Of a DNA stretch of 64,000 bases, positions 1 through 11,855 are shown piece by piece. The stretch is from assembly GCA_028532985.1 (NCBI GenBank), contig JANCIK010000009.1, positions 2,604,001 through 2,668,000 on the forward strand. Reading direction: 5' to 3'. The translations under genes were made by a program, and so were the position numbers. Under the pieces are notes generated by a model, which saw only the letters and a program-made list of their open reading frames with translations, was not told the origin of the DNA and ran no database searches. Numbering within the stretch: the first letter of the stretch is position 1; each line of letters begins with the position of its first letter. Origin of the DNA: Stropharia rugosoannulata. Its lineage: Eukaryota; Basidiomycota; Agaricomycetes; Agaricales; Strophariaceae.

Positions 1-356
1 AACGCACCAGTATCGTGTACACCTTAAAGAAGGGCATTATGAGTAAATGGAAAGTGCCGTAAAATGCATGAGTGTACCTATACCATGTTGCAAAGATAAT
101 CCATTGGCTAAGCTCCGCGTTTGGTTCTTCAACTACAAGTGAATGAATCAGACAAAACTATGGACGTATGAGACTAGATACCTACCTCCCAAAAATGAGT
201 AGTACGACCCGTTTCTTTATCTATCATACAAGGGATTCTGTCGCGTTGAGGCTGGATAGTATGTTTGTGATGGAGCATGAATTTTGCCAAGGTAAGATCA
301 TCGGGAATGAGAGGAAGGTCAAGGGAATCTGATGGTTGGATATCAGTTATCGACAT
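1..356 (-). CDS. AMP-dependent acyl-CoA synthetase/4-coumarate-CoA ligase-like, 5' exons only
   Basis: Only the first exons are inside the window: 356-186, 132-78 and 22-1, with phase-consistent GT/AG junctions. The product starts MSITDIQPSD and reads LIPDDLTLAKFMLHH...MIDKETGRTTHFWE, then LKNQTRSLANGLSLQHGI. This is the usual N-terminal layout of adenylate-forming ligases (4CL/fatty-acid-CoA ligase class): 'DDLT' segment, 'D..TGR..F.E' turn, then the 'L......LA.GL....GI' helix. The ATP-binding core (SSGTTG-type P-loop) lies beyond the left edge, so substrate cannot be guessed. Family call is by motif layout; enzyme type is inferred. Confidence 0.6.
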
Positions 357-1150
357 CGCCTGCGGCTTTCTGAAAGTTCGTTACGACTGAACAGCTTTGT
401 CGGCGGGTGCTGGACTCAGGGTGACAAAATCCGCCTTGTTTGAAGCGGATGTGGCCACGCTCATTTATAGCTCAAGCGTTCTTCACGCTATGTACTTCTC
501 ATTAAGTGCAAACAGTGGTTTCGTCCGAGTACGGTGATGTGGATAGTTGGATCCATCCTTCTGCCCAGCGCAACGAGGCAAATGATAAGATTTCGGGCCG
601 TAATGAAGGCCGACAGCACCCAATTGTTTCCGATTAGTGCGCTTTAATTGAGGTAATAACGGCTATATGGGCGTATGGGGAAAGGGAGAGATTATTCGAA
701 ATACAGAAGTGTGTTCATGACTGCTCATGAACGTCTTGTCATTAGGCGGTCATGACACAGCGAAAAGCGTAAATTACGACGCTCAGCCACAGTAATGCTT
801 TGGGTCCGGGTAAATAGATCCAAGAACGCACTCCGGTCTTTTCGAAAAGACTCTCGCAGATAGTGCTTGATAGCACTGAGTAGCCGGTCTTCACGTACAG
901 CTTCGTACAGCTCTTTGCCCCTGCATGAATGCCGGTTGATCCCCTGCCATGTTTCTTTAATGAAGCGTTAAATCAAGCTTCGTTGTTAATAAACCACCGG
1001 GAGATAGCTTGGAAACAGGTAAAAAGTTATCTGCTAGCTGAAAATAAGCTTCAAGACGCCGATATGAACGATGCACGTTCCCGTATCGTAGAGTCAGCAG
1101 ACCCTGCCGAAGTCATTCAACTAGCCTGATTACGCTCATAATACGATATT
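357..1150. other. Intergenic, no gene recognised
   Basis: This stretch separates two minus-strand genes: the 5' end of the acyl-CoA ligase on the left and the 3' end of the 805-aa gene on the right. It holds the ligase promoter. Only short frames are present and none resembles a known protein. Confidence 0.5.
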
Positions 1151-3857
1151 TCATAATCGCGGGACCAAGGATTCTGCCTGCTTCTCTTCTCCGGCAGACT
1201 TCACCGCCTGCAAGCGCTTTTCCTTTTCGATGCTCTTGGGCCGACTGAGCCAGCTGGCAAGCCCGTGGCTCTTTTCCCCCTCCTCTGCCTCCGGGATGAG
1301 TGCAGGCCGGTATTTGTACCACCAGTGTATCGCAGCCTCCTTCTCCCGATCACCCGTCTTCTCGATGAGCTCAGTGAACAGAGCAGTTAATAGTTCAGAT
1401 TTTTTGGTAGGCCGCTCGCCCGCGGAGGAATCAACGCCACCGCCAGCGGCAGGCATTTCCGTTATCAATAAGCGGGTTTCATCCAGGGTATATAGCATGA
1501 GCGAGAGTGGCAGTGACGAGATTGTTGATATCAACATTAGGTGTAATTTGTGCAGCCGTTCCAATTGTTCATTGGCACTGGAACTGTCCATCGCATCAGG
1601 TGTCAATGCATGTATGGTATCCAATAGCGTCTTGATGCAGAACCAGGCGAGTGCGTGTGTGTCCTGTGCGGTGCCCTGTTCAGCAAGTTGACTCACGGTA
1701 GCGCTCCGCACAAGTGCCGAAAATGCAAGTCGTAACTGGGGCGTGTTCAACTTGCCGTCCGCGGAGTTCTGCGTATGCATCAGAGTGATTAGCATGGTCG
1801 GCGAGTAGTAGACCGGGTGGTCATTGGAACCAAGAAAGGAATATAATTACCTCGATAAGACATTTAGTGTAAAACGGAATCATGCGCTGGACAAATGTAG
1901 AAGACTTTGCTTGCTGTATTTCGGCGTGTTCTTGTCCGACAGCTTTAACCTCAGGGACATCAGTCTTGGAGTGATCGTGCTTCATCCCCAATTCAATATC
2001 CCTAATTTCAAACGACCGTTGACCTGCAAGAGACTGTTGTTGTTGTTGAGCATGAGCTGCAAAGATAGCGAGTATCACGGAATGCGCAGATTCATAAGTC
2101 TCGCGATGTGTTGCATCGGACAAGTGTCTAATAAAGAAAGTGATTAATGAAAAGGAACAAGGAAGCGGCGCAGAAGGCCTTACGGATAACAGATACCCCA
2201 CACCCAGTCCCTGATGCATTTATCAGTGATGACTGGCACCAGTTGCTCAATGCTTGCTAGAACAAATGCTTGTTTTGCTTGACGGGGCGAGGCGGCGGCT
2301 ACATAGCATTGCTTATTAGATCCACCTACGTTGGCTTAATCCACGTACCAGTCTCTGCCCTTTGTGAGTTGAGTGCAAAGCAAGCTTGCTGAACATATGT
2401 TTCGGCTTTGAGGCTGATATCTCCATGCTCCCCGTCTCCCTGGGCGAGAATGTCTAGAGCGAGGTAAAATGTCTTCTTCAGATGTTCGAATCCTTGCGTC
2501 GTTGTGGTGACCCCTCCAAATTCCGAAATGACAAACGATAGACATGAAAATGTATCGAGAGTTTGCAAAGCGATCGAAGCGGGAGTTGTGTGCGTTGAAC
2601 CAGGAGGCAGATATATCGACGCCGATAGCACGGCCTCAGTTAGCATAACAGTCGAGAATAAAAGTGTTTTGAGCGTAGTCCATATAGACTTTGTGATCTC
2701 TTTCGAATCTGAAGCTGGTGCGGCGTTAGAGGGAAGTTAAAAGAAAGTCAAGTTTGAATCATACCAATGTCAACGTCTGTGGTGCTGGCTAAGGGGCAAG
2801 AAATCCAGTCGTGTTCCACTCTTTTTGCCATACTACGCAGAATGTCTAGAGTCTCGTATATCGCATCCATGCCTTCGTTGAGGTGCGAAGATGACGGATC
2901 ATCGATCATTAGAGCCAAAACATGAGCGGTAAGCTTCGATATTGAAGCTATGGACGCAGTCAATGGAGAAGAAGAAAGCGAGTGGAGAGTCTGAGAAAGT
3001 GGCGTCGTCTGAGGAATATGGACTTTATGCTCCGTTGAAAGGGTGACCGATGCAGAGACAGATGCTAGGAATGTTCCAGATTTGAAGGTGGAAGATATCG
3101 TAGCCGTCAGGAGGCGAGCAAGGACCGCTAAGGGTAGTGCCCTGACCTTAAATTCGGTGACAAGAGTCAGAGTTTGAGAGGAAAATATCAGAGCTAGCGA
3201 AAGAATGTCTAAGGAGAAACGGTGAGATGTTGATGAGATAGATTAATGGATATATGCACCTTGTCCCGCTGGTTGGAATTCCCTTTCCCATTCCTCTACG
3301 CCGGCCGCTGAGAAACTAGACTTCAGGACATGAGAGTAGGTGTCCATAACCTCTGCGAGAGCGACGACAACTTCGTCTTCGACGGCAAAGCGCGACGTCC
3401 CAACGTCAACACCATTGCCATCTTCAACTCTTTTGCCAATCTTGAGGTCTTCGATGCCTAAAAGCAAGCCACTACACGATGCAAGTCTGAGAACGGGATG
3501 TCCTCCGTACAGTCCCTGGAGGACGTCAGTCACCCATTGGCCCAATGCGGACTGTACGGTTCTTCCCAAAAGCGTCTGCAATCTGGAACGCGCTTTCGCT
3601 ATGTCGACAATGTTTCTGTACTTCAAGTGTGTGGCATGGCGGAAAGCGATGCATAATGACTGTAGTTTATCATAGGTGAAAGGTTGAGACAAATAGAAAG
3701 GAGAGGCTATAGCAGTCGCTGCTAAAGGTGTCGGGAGAGGACTCGTTATTGCTAGAAAATGAGCAAGAGCCCCTTGGATGGTCGGTAACGAGAGCTTTGA
3801 TGTTGGGTTGTGTAGATGAGAAAGGAGTATGGTGTAACCACGATCTTGTGAAGCCAT
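1151..3857 (-). CDS. Conserved helical protein of 805 aa, possible Pex8-like peroxin
   Basis: Six exons join with consistent phase: 3857-3260, 3208-2765, 2714-2349, 2298-2184, 2127-1851 and 1768-1151, giving 806 codons. The product starts MASQDRGYTILLSHL and is almost entirely predicted helix (leucine/alanine-rich repeats of solenoid type). Conserved-looking segments include HLSDATHRETYESAHSVIL (exon 5) and a C-terminal block beginning NSADGKLNTPQLRLAF. The last three residues are PRL, close to a peroxisomal PTS1 tripeptide. Fungal Pex8, a lumenal docking factor for peroxisomal import, is a helical protein with a C-terminal PTS1, so Pex8-like is a suggestion only. The gene structure is well supported; the function is not established. 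Confidence 0.7.
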
Positions 3858-5246
3858 TGTGATAAACGTCTACATGAAATGTGTGCTATTTGACGGCGTA
3901 GTTTAAAACGTAGTCCCAGCGGCGAGCGCCTATGAAACTCGGCAATTGAGTAGGCGGAGTCTGCTTTGTTCACGTGTCCATGTCACTTGCGATGATATGA
4001 ACACTTTTGGCAAAGTGACGCTTTAGCAACGCTCAGCAACATGCCATTTACTCATGTATGAATGAGCGGTTATCGCGGGCTTTCGGACTGTCTCTAATCC
4101 AACTAGCAACCAACCACAGTCCAATCACGGTCGAGATCATGACATTATCTTGCTTGAAAGAGATTTTAGACTGCAGCTACTACATACTAGTCGATCTAGA
4201 TGCTAAAACACATTTGCTTTAGTGGGTCTCTGTTCCAGAAACGAGAATCCCTGCACCATCTTTCGCATGGAGGACTTATAATCTCAAGCATATGTACTGC
4301 TCACATTCTGGAGCAAGAATCGATTGCTATTTTGGCCCATATAACATTTCGTGGGGAGACGAGTGTGTATGAGCAAGGCCCTAGTAAGAGAAAAATATAA
4401 TCATCGGATTTGTGCATAGTACTGACTCTAAAAATCCCCCGTCGCTGCCATGTTCATTCAGACTTGACCATGACTGAAGGCACCCTTCAGTTATGGCGCA
4501 AAGTAGTCTAGTTCCTCCGGTATTCTCTATTTGAGGTCCGTTTCATGTGTGTATGTTTTAATATACGTATCAACAATACGTATAGGCCATAGGAGTCTGA
4601 GGAGGTCTAAGGCTGTCTAAAGGCCATGGGCCATGGCCATTGCCAATTGGCCAACCTGTGCAACTCTGATCGTAACTGAATATTACTACTATCAAATTCT
4701 AGAAAAGCTTCCGCCGAGTGTTTCTATGTAAATTCTGTGGCTCTCGTCGCCACAGGAGTTCGTCAGGAGCCACAGGGAGCTACTCACAGTTATCAGTCAC
4801 GCTAAGCCAAGTCATCGATCATCAGCCATATATTGTCATCTTCAAGTTTGCTTCAAGTCATTTTATTAACCAAAAGGGACTTGGAACGTTTGGCTACGTT
4901 TGGTAGGAGTTGGCCTGAGTTGGCCTGGCAGCAGGGCAGAGCAGGGCCCTATCAGACATATTCGCGATCTGGAGGCACATTCGCAATTTCAAATCCCGGG
5001 AGTCGGTAAATACAAGCAATAGTAAACATCTAGAAGTCTGCCCATATGATACATATCTCAGGTGGTTCCCATCACCCTCGCTTTCCCTTTCTCTCTCGAA
5101 AATTTCTCTGCCTTTGCCTGCTGTCTATGCTTAGCACACTGTAACTAAAGGTGAGCTCACTAATTTTACATATTCAACTGCATTGAAGTTATATATATCC
5201 GTTCCCAGTTCTGTATTTAAATTGCCGCTGGGGCTATAAGCAATCG
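3858..5246. other. Intergenic between divergent genes
   Basis: About 1.4 kb between the 5' ends of the 805-aa gene (minus) and the pRiA4b-like gene (plus), so it probably contains both promoters. Around 4620-4660 there is a short palindromic tract built from GGCCATGG and CCAATTGG. No further gene is seen. Confidence 0.5.
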
Positions 5247-6580
5247 ATGTCTGGCACGTCGACCCTGACCTCGGGGAAACGCCCTCGAGACACTGAGCAG
5301 CCCGAGAAGGAAAAGGACAACGCAGCTTACAACACTCTTTTATCAGGAGTCAAGAAACGTCGACGCTACACAGCCAACGTCCTTGCTCCCCCAAACTTCT
5401 CCCACAAAGAGTTGACTTCTCATTTCTCTGCGCCACCCGCGTATTTCACCCTTCCATCCCCGACAAATACCTGGGTCCAGCTCAGGTTCCAGTTAAACCG
5501 ATTCTCAGGAGTCTATCGTGTCGCTCAGGTGCCAACAAACTATAACTTCGCCAATATACACACCCTTATTCAGTACCTTTTCGGTTGGAACGGTCACCAT
5601 TCGCATAGGACGCGAGTCTACACCAATGTCGAGATGTACAAGAGCGCGAGCCGGAAGGGGAGCATCAAAAGTTACGGTCAAGCCCGCACATGTCCCGAAA
5701 GCCAACTTATCCCGAAACTCAGGGAAGCCATGCGCGAACAGAGGCTTAACTGGTGGAACATAAGCAACGAAGGAATGGCTGTCTATGAGGTTGTAGCCAC
5801 TGGCAAGACTGATGTGGCACATGAAGATTCCCAAGACCTTTTCTGCGACAATTATGTATACAAAGTTGAAGACCAGGAATTGACCCTTGACGACGTCTGG
5901 TCCATCGACGAAGAGATGAATGTCAGCAAAGGAGAGTACTCCAATCGGAATATAGGGTTAATTTACGAATACGAACTGGAAGGTGAGCCTGGTTCTATCT
6001 GATCTTGAAGAGTTACTGATAAATTGGTTATTGGTACTGTCATGTAGCGCCCTGGTCTGTTCATATCACAATCGACGATGGATTTTATCAGAGCGAGTGT
6101 CCTGGAAACGACGTGTTCGTGAAAGAAATTCATGGCGCTCCGTCTATCGAAGAGAAAAATCACTGGGTCTCTGATGTATGCGCCTGATCAGCTTTAAGTC
6201 ATTTCGTTTCAAAGTCTGACTTATTTTTTCTTTAGCATATATCTGGCGCCGATAAACCTGTTTCCGACCTCCTCCTCATGTACACTAACTGGAAACGGTA
6301 CTGCCGAAAAGAGCTTATCACCCGCACTCGGCCGGATGGTCTCGTGGCGAAGGTTGTCAAAACGATCAGGATGACAGAGGAACAAGCTATAGCCAAGCAG
6401 GCCAAGCTAGAGGCGCAGGCTGCTGTTATTCGTATGAACCGCGACGAAGAAGCCAAGGCAAGAAAGCGTAGATTTCGCGCACAAAAGAAGCTTGCTCATG
6501 AGATCGCCGCGCGACGGGTGTATGACGATAGCGATACAAGCGATTCTGACAGTGGATACTTCCCTACTAATTTCTACTGA
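5247..6580 (+). CDS. Plasmid pRiA4b ORF-3-like family protein
   Basis: Three exons, 5247-5982, 6048-6175 and 6236-6580, give 402 aa. The N-terminal ~70 residues are charged, with a basic patch (KKRRR near residue 37). The family fold is recognised from WVQLRFQLNRFSGVYRVAQV at about residues 76-95, LIQYLFGWNGHHSH at about 107-120, and YEYELEAPWSVHITIDD across the exon 1/2 junction, the equivalent of the bacterial 'YEYDFGDxWxHxI' strand. The C-terminus is a basic coiled-coil-like tail (EEQAIAKQAKLEAQ, then KARKRRFRAQKK) ending in an acidic Ser/Asp stretch. The family is known from bacterial plasmids and IS-associated ORFs and also occurs in fungi; its biochemical role is unknown. The basic regions suggest nuclear localisation (inference). 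Confidence 0.8.
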
Positions 6581-7333
6581 TGTTTATAAAACTTTCAAGA
6601 CAGTTGTTGTTACCATTTAAGAGCGTCACCTATCCTTTTCATGCAGTCAGCTTTTGACGGCTGTATGATGTCTGACCTTACCAGTGTCTCAAACCTTGCC
6701 CAAGTCATTCATTCGTTACCATTTATACACGTCGTTATGTTTATTTCATATCTATTCCCGAGCCTATGTTGTGTAAACCCATTCTGTCTGTTACTTTACT
6801 CTCTCTACACGTATACCTTCTTTACTTTACGGATCACTTGAGCCTGGTCTACCTTGTTTTAACTACACAATTACCAAGCCATTATACATATAGCTCTTTT
6901 CAATTTTTTTTTTGAGTTGTCCGCAGTCTCTATGGACATGTTATCAATGTGATTTATGCACATGCACAAGTTTTAGCGTGGCGTATACAGATAGCATATC
7001 TTAAAACTCTACCAATCTTTTGCATAGAGAAAATAAACAGATGGCAGAGGATTATTGCAGGATTATGTATTAATCCGTTGATAGTTTGTTGATAGTCGTA
7101 CCTCCCAAGGCACAACGGCCTTGCAACGGCCAAATTAGGAAGCAATTCCCAAAATAAGCATGCTTTGTTTAGACACCAAGCTATAGTCTTCATGGTCAAA
7201 CATACCGGGCAGTGCTCTCCTAATATGTCCCGATGCGCACTTGATACGCACTACCACACCACCACCTATACTATTTTCTTGCCATCGGCAAATTCTCTCC
7301 TGTGTACTTCCTGTCTTTCTGTTAACATCCTTC
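6581..7333. other. Intergenic/UTR
   Basis: Lies between two plus-strand genes. It contains a T-rich run near 6906 and pyrimidine-rich DNA just before the downstream start codon. No gene or repeat is recognised. Confidence 0.4.
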
Positions 7334-8174
7334 ATGTCGTCTCCCTCCTATACCATTGGTTCCGAGGCCTATTACAAGATATATTTCCATGCCGCGAAAC
7401 ACCCTCATAAACCAGTGAACGGTGTCCTGCTTGGAACGCAAGGAGCCTCAAGAGATGTGATCATATCGGATGCTGTCCCACTTCTTCACCACTGGACAAG
7501 TTTAAGTCCAATGATGGAGATTGGACTTGACCTGGTTCGATAATCCCATCTCGCACATTCATTCAACTTCCTGACATCCCTAATACAAGGCTTTCCAATT
7601 TGCTGAATCGACTAATTTAAAAGTAGTGGGCTACTATCAAGCATCGGACAGGGTGGACGAGACAACGCTTGCACCAGTGGGCGAACGAGTAGCGGAAATG
7701 GTCAAAACGAAGTTCCCTGACGCAATAGCTTTCGTTGTGGGTGTACTCGTTGTATTCGTGCAACTAGAATCTAATATACAACCATCGTTATCAGGTTGAC
7801 AACCATAAACTAGGCACCAGCGAATCGGCTCTCATTGTATGTTGTACCTATTACTTTCAGGGATACTCTCATGACAGTACTGTTTAGCCATACTTGTCAC
7901 AACCGTCATCGTCGAGTTGGCATCCTGCCCAGCTTAATCCAGCAGCATATACTCCGGGCTCTAGGGTGCAACTTTCCTCCGCGGACGCTCCATCAGAAGC
8001 TTCAGATTATGTTCGCACTCAAAACTTACATTTTGCATTCGGGGACTTCGACGATCACTTGGAGGACGTGACGATTGGTAAGTAAGATTTAATGCGAAGC
8101 AAACATTGCATCGGGCTTACAAGAACAATCATCACTACGCAGACTGGTTGAGGAATAGATCATGTCTGCCTTAA
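7334..8174 (+). CDS. EMC8: ER membrane protein complex subunit 8/9 (UPF0172/COX4NB family)
   Basis: Five exons, 7334-7534, 7590-7736, 7795-7836, 7888-8077 and 8143-8174, encode 203 aa, matching the usual ~205-210 aa of EMC8/9. Diagnostic segments in order: AYYKIYFHAAKHPHKPVNGVLLG, SDAVPLLHHWTSLSPMMEIGL, VVGYYQASDRVDE, AFVVDNHKLG, PYLSQPSSSSW and FGDFDDHLEDVTIDWLRN. The family has an MPN/JAB-like fold without the metal-binding JAMM residues, and the protein is a cytosolic subunit of the EMC, which inserts tail-anchored and multipass membrane proteins into the ER. The first intron has a weak donor (GTTCGA), but phase and homology support it. Fungi generally have a single EMC8/9 gene. Confidence 0.93.
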
Positions 8175-8397
8175 AATGTTATCTGGCATATGTACTGCTT
8201 TATCACATTTTCAGAAAGGCCACGAACAAAGATATTCTGAACAGAACATGAGTTAAGGTGAGGACAAATTCGGATTCAATGATTTAGCAAACGTTTCACT
8301 GGTAAATCGCCCAACGGCATTCATTTAAATCAAGCTCGACTTTTTCTTACCGTGGCACCAATGAGATTCTCGTCTCAGGAAGCGTTGTAACACAAAG

Positions 8398-9660
8398 CAC
8401 TGCTGGCGCCGACCTATGTTTGGTGGCCAAGCATGTGATGTCAAACATGGCATGTATTTGTATATAATATTTGGCAACAAAACATGTGAAATGTATGTTT
8501 GATAAAAATAAAATAAACATATTATATGTCTGTACCCTGTTTGACGGACAAACTAGTTACGAGTCCTATTTATAGGAATCGTTCTTTTAAACCACCCTTT
8601 CCCCGTGTGAAAAAATAGTAATACCGCGCGAATTTCCCTTTTTGTCCATACCTGCTCGTGACGCATGACGGTTGGTGACGTTGAACGTTGAACGTAACGT
8701 TGACCTCTCGTGGCATAAATTTATATCAATCTTTGTCAACGTTCTGCAGGCAACAAACTGCCAAAGCTCAGACAACGGTGGCTTGTGCCGCACCTAGTTC
8801 TTCCAATGTTCTGCACATGTCTTTGCTACTGTTGTCGTCAACTTGAAGTTGTCGCCAAGTTGTGGCCCTATTTTGGTTCACCTTTGTTCGCGCATTTCTT
8901 TTGCTCCCAGGTGTCTTCCCGCGTCACATTGAAAGAAAGATGGACTCGTATTGCCGTGCGAAGCATCGGCCTGTAATTGCAAGTACCCTGGGTGAACACT
9001 TTTGGGTGGCCAAACAGATAACTAACATATAAAATATTTGCAGGGTGTTTCTGGTCACAGGTGTGACATGTTTGCCACATAAATATCAGAGAAATGTATG
9101 GCCTTCAAACATTTGTCAAACATGGTGCAAGAATTTTTGTACGTATGTTGGCATGTTTTGAAGCCAAAGACTTAGATCCAGATACTAATTTCACAGACTA
9201 GAGATGGGTTATATTTACGTCTAGCTATAGTACAAGAATGTTAAGTGTCTCACTTAATAACAGCTCTAGTTTGCTACTAAATGGACAAGATAAATAAAGC
9301 ATGAACAGCTTCACACAGACAAAAAATTAGTGCATCATGTTTGCAGGCCATACATAGATGCCTATGTATAGCAGTCAAACAGAGTACATATTTCTCTAAC
9401 ATTTATGTGGCAAACATGTCACACCTGTGACCAAAAACACCCTGCAAATATTTTATATGTTAGTTATCTGTTTGGCCACCCAAAAGTGTTCACCCAGGGT
9501 ACTAGTTTGTCCGTCAAACAGGGTACAGACATATAATATGTTTATTTTATTTTTATCAAACATACATTTCACATGTTTTGTTGCCAAATATTATATACAA
9601 ATACATGCCATGTTTGACATCACATGCTTGGCCACCAAACATAGGTCAGCGCCAGCAGTG
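8398..9660. mobile_element. Non-autonomous CACTG-ended DNA transposon with long inverted arms
   Basis: The ends are CACTGCTGGCGC(C/T)GACC and its inverse (...GGTCAGCGCCAGCAGTG), flanked by a 3-bp direct repeat AAG (8395-8397 and 9661-9663). CACTR ends with a 3-bp duplication are the signature of the CACTA/EnSpm group. The outer inverted arms run 8398-8557 and 9501-9660 (about 160 bp, near identical). A second inverted pair, about 8985-9105 and 9385-9500, continues the arm inward; in the right half the two parts are contiguous. No transposase frame is inside, so it would depend on enzyme supplied elsewhere. Confidence 0.85.
8557..8984. other. Insertion interrupting the left arm of the CACTG element
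   Basis: The right arm reads without a break where the left arm has about 425 extra bases between GGACAAACTAGT and ACCCTGGGTG. AGT occurs on both sides of the extra DNA (3-bp duplication possible). Inside, TACGAGTCC (8557-8565) and GGACTCGTA (8942-8950) form a 9-bp inverted pair. No coding capacity is seen. It may be a second small element nested in the first. Confidence 0.55.
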
Positions 9661-9663
9661 AAG

Positions 9664-10447
9664 GCGAACTCCTGGCAGCTGACCGAACTTCGATATGGTC
9701 CAAAGTAGGAGCCTGAGATGTTCCTACTGGTTTTCATTGATCACTTTGCTTCCAAGTTCTGTCACCCCTACGGGTAAGCAGATTTATACTATATAAAGTT
9801 GGTGGACTCTCGTAAAACGCTGTCATACGTAAATAACGCAAGTCCTTGCCGACTTAACAGGGAGAAGCGCTGTTATCTGGATCTGCCTTGATTGGTTTTA
9901 TGGAGCCAAGCATGAACCCTCTTCCTAGTTCACCTGGTAAAATATCCGTATAACGCGGTAAACTCTGGTAAACTTCCAAATGCATACTAAAAACTGCTCT
10001 GGGCCAACAAATCAACTAAACTTTCAGGAGGCGGCATGAAACTTATAAACTCATACGTCAGTAAAACCACGCTACGCCTAAGCCCGACAATGAAAAGATG
10101 CATAAGCTGCCGCTTGCTAAGGTTTGCCTATTATTGCTATTATTCAGGACCCGAAACACTTGCTGAATAAGTCTCGAAATAACCTACTCTCAAGCGCACA
10201 AGCGCCAATTCTGCCAAACCACCTCATTCTCTTCTGCGATGTTCCCAGCATGGCCTTTACCGATGCCCCGATCTACAGGCGAGATGTGATCAAACTCGAA
10301 CGTCAGGACCTGCGACATGGTCTTCGGTGGAGCTACTCCTGAATGGCTTTTTGCGCGTCGTCCTGGACCAGGACAGAGGATTGATTATTTTTCTCTTTAT
10401 CTGCAGCGAGATGATTGATACGTATCCGAAGTGGGCCATCTCCATTA
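9664..10447. other. Intergenic between two transposons
   Basis: Nearly 0.8 kb separates the CACTG element from the Tc1 element. No gene, RNA or repeat was recognised. Confidence 0.4.
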
Positions 10448-10641
10448 TACAGTGGCGATCAAAAGTATCGCACAGCCACCCCCGCATCACTTAAAATAGA
10501 TCTACTCCTCGTAAAATATATGCAATTCAGATAAAAAGACATACAATGTGTAGCTAGATGTGTATGGAACAGAAAATAAATACATCACATACTGTCTGAT
10601 TGTTCATGATATAAAAATACGAAGCATAGTAAAAAAGGTAC

Positions 10642-10661
10642 TGTGCAATTCTTTTGCTCAC
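10642..10661. repeat. Inner transposase-site-like repeat, left
   Basis: TGTGCAATTCTTTTGCTCAC is an exact 20-bp inverted match of the copy at 11836-11855. Read on the other strand it resembles the outer terminal repeat (GTGAGC..AAAAG.ATTGCACA against GTGGCGATCAAAAGTATTGCACA). Each end therefore has an outer and an inner site in opposite orientation. Confidence 0.8.
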
Positions 10662-10725
10662 GTCCTGTCAGATGTGGGAATGAGCATATTCTGGAAGAAC
10701 GGTTAAAGCAATTGCCTACCGGGTT

Positions 10726-11751
10726 TCAGTACTTTGTAGCCCCACCTCGGGCCTTCACCAACGCAGCTACGCGGCGAGGCATACTCTCATACAGAGTGTC
10801 GAGGGCCTTGCGCGGGAAGTTCTCCCATTCCTCCTGCAGTGCCTCCCACAGCTCCTCCTTGTTGCGCGGCAGAGGGTTGCGTGCACGCACAAGTGCATCC
10901 AATTGATCCCACACGTGCTCAATAATATTCATATCCGGGCTAGAAGGCGGCCAGGGCAACATCTTGACATTTTTGCGTGTGAACCATTCCTGAGCAACCT
11001 TGGATTTATGTTTTGGATCATTATCCTGCTGAAAAATGAGGCCTTCTTTGCCCGTACGCCGAATTTTAAGATCCTTCAGAGTCCCGAGAAATTGTTTTTC
11101 CAGGATTTCGACATAATCTGGGCCGCACATGATGCCGTCGATGCGATGAAGCCTTCCCATGCCCTGTGATGTGATCATCCCCCACACCATGAGGCTTCCA
11201 GCGCCATGTTTAATGGCTTTCTTTAGGAATCGATCATCCAGGGCCTGTCCGGGCTGGAACCAAGCATACTGGCGGCCATCAGACTTAAAGAGCAAGAATT
11301 TGGACTCATCCGTAAATCCAACCCTTTTCCAGTCCTCAACCGTCCAGCTTGCATGTGCAAGTGCCCAGAGCCGGCGCTTCTCTCGATTGGCTGGAGAAAT
11401 GTAGGGCCGAGACCTTCGAACACGGCACACAAGTTCATATGCCTTTAAATTGTGTGCAAGCGTGTGGCGAGACACTTGTGGGAACGCCTTCTTGACCAAT
11501 TCAGTAGCATTTGCAGCTTCGGTTCTCGCAAGCATTCGGGCTGCAACGCGGACATCGCGGTCATCCAATTTACGAGGGCGGCCAGTTTTTGGATTTACAT
11601 GGTAAGGATCAGCTGTTTTCTCAAAGCACTTGAGTATACGGCCAACAGTAGTGCGATGAATACCAATTTCGGCAGCAATCTCATTGTCATTGAGTGAGAG
11701 GTTGTGGAGATGAGCAACTCGGGCAACTTTTGTGGGGGAAGTGTAGACCAT
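10726..11751 (-). CDS. Tc1/mariner transposase (DD34E)
   Basis: An intronless 341-aa frame. The N-terminus holds a helix-turn-helix (IAAEIGIHRTTVGRIL, ~25-40), then a GRPRKL linker (~57-62) and a second helix-turn-helix region. Catalytic residues are visible: D148 in RVGFTDESKF, D243 in FQQDNDPKHKS, and E278 in SSPDMNIIEHVW. There are 34 residues between the second Asp and the Glu, the Tc1-class DD34E spacing. The enzyme would cut and paste the surrounding element at TA sites. No frameshift or stop is present, so activity is plausible. Typical Tc1 transposases are about 340 aa, matching this length. Confidence 0.95.
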   Translation of the reverse strand: MVYTSPTKVARVAHLHNLSLNDNEIAAEIGIHRTTVGRILKCFEKTADPYHVNPKTGRPRKLDDRDVRVAARMLARTEAANATELVKKAFPQVSRHTLAHNLKAYELVCRVRRSRPYISPANREKRRLWALAHASWTVEDWKRVGFTDESKFLLFKSDGRQYAWFQPGQALDDRFLKKAIKHGAGSLMVWGMITSQGMGRLHRIDGIMCGPDYVEILEKQFLGTLKDLKIRRTGKEGLIFQQDNDPKHKSKVAQEWFTRKNVKMLPWPPSSPDMNIIEHVWDQLDALVRARNPLPRNKEELWEALQEEWENFPRKALDTLYESMPRRVAALVKARGGATKY

Positions 11752-11835
11752 ATTCGTAGGAAGCTAGCTGTTAATTTTTTCGTCCAGCAGCGCTCTCAAT
11801 CTTTTTAAAAAGCCCTGCCTTTCTTGCTGAAACAT

Positions 11836-11855
11836 GTGAGCAAAAGAATTGCACA
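11836..11855. repeat. Inner transposase-site-like repeat, right
   Basis: GTGAGCAAAAGAATTGCACA is the exact inverted partner of 10642-10661. It lies about 165 bp inside the right end of the element, upstream of the transposase start. Confidence 0.8.
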
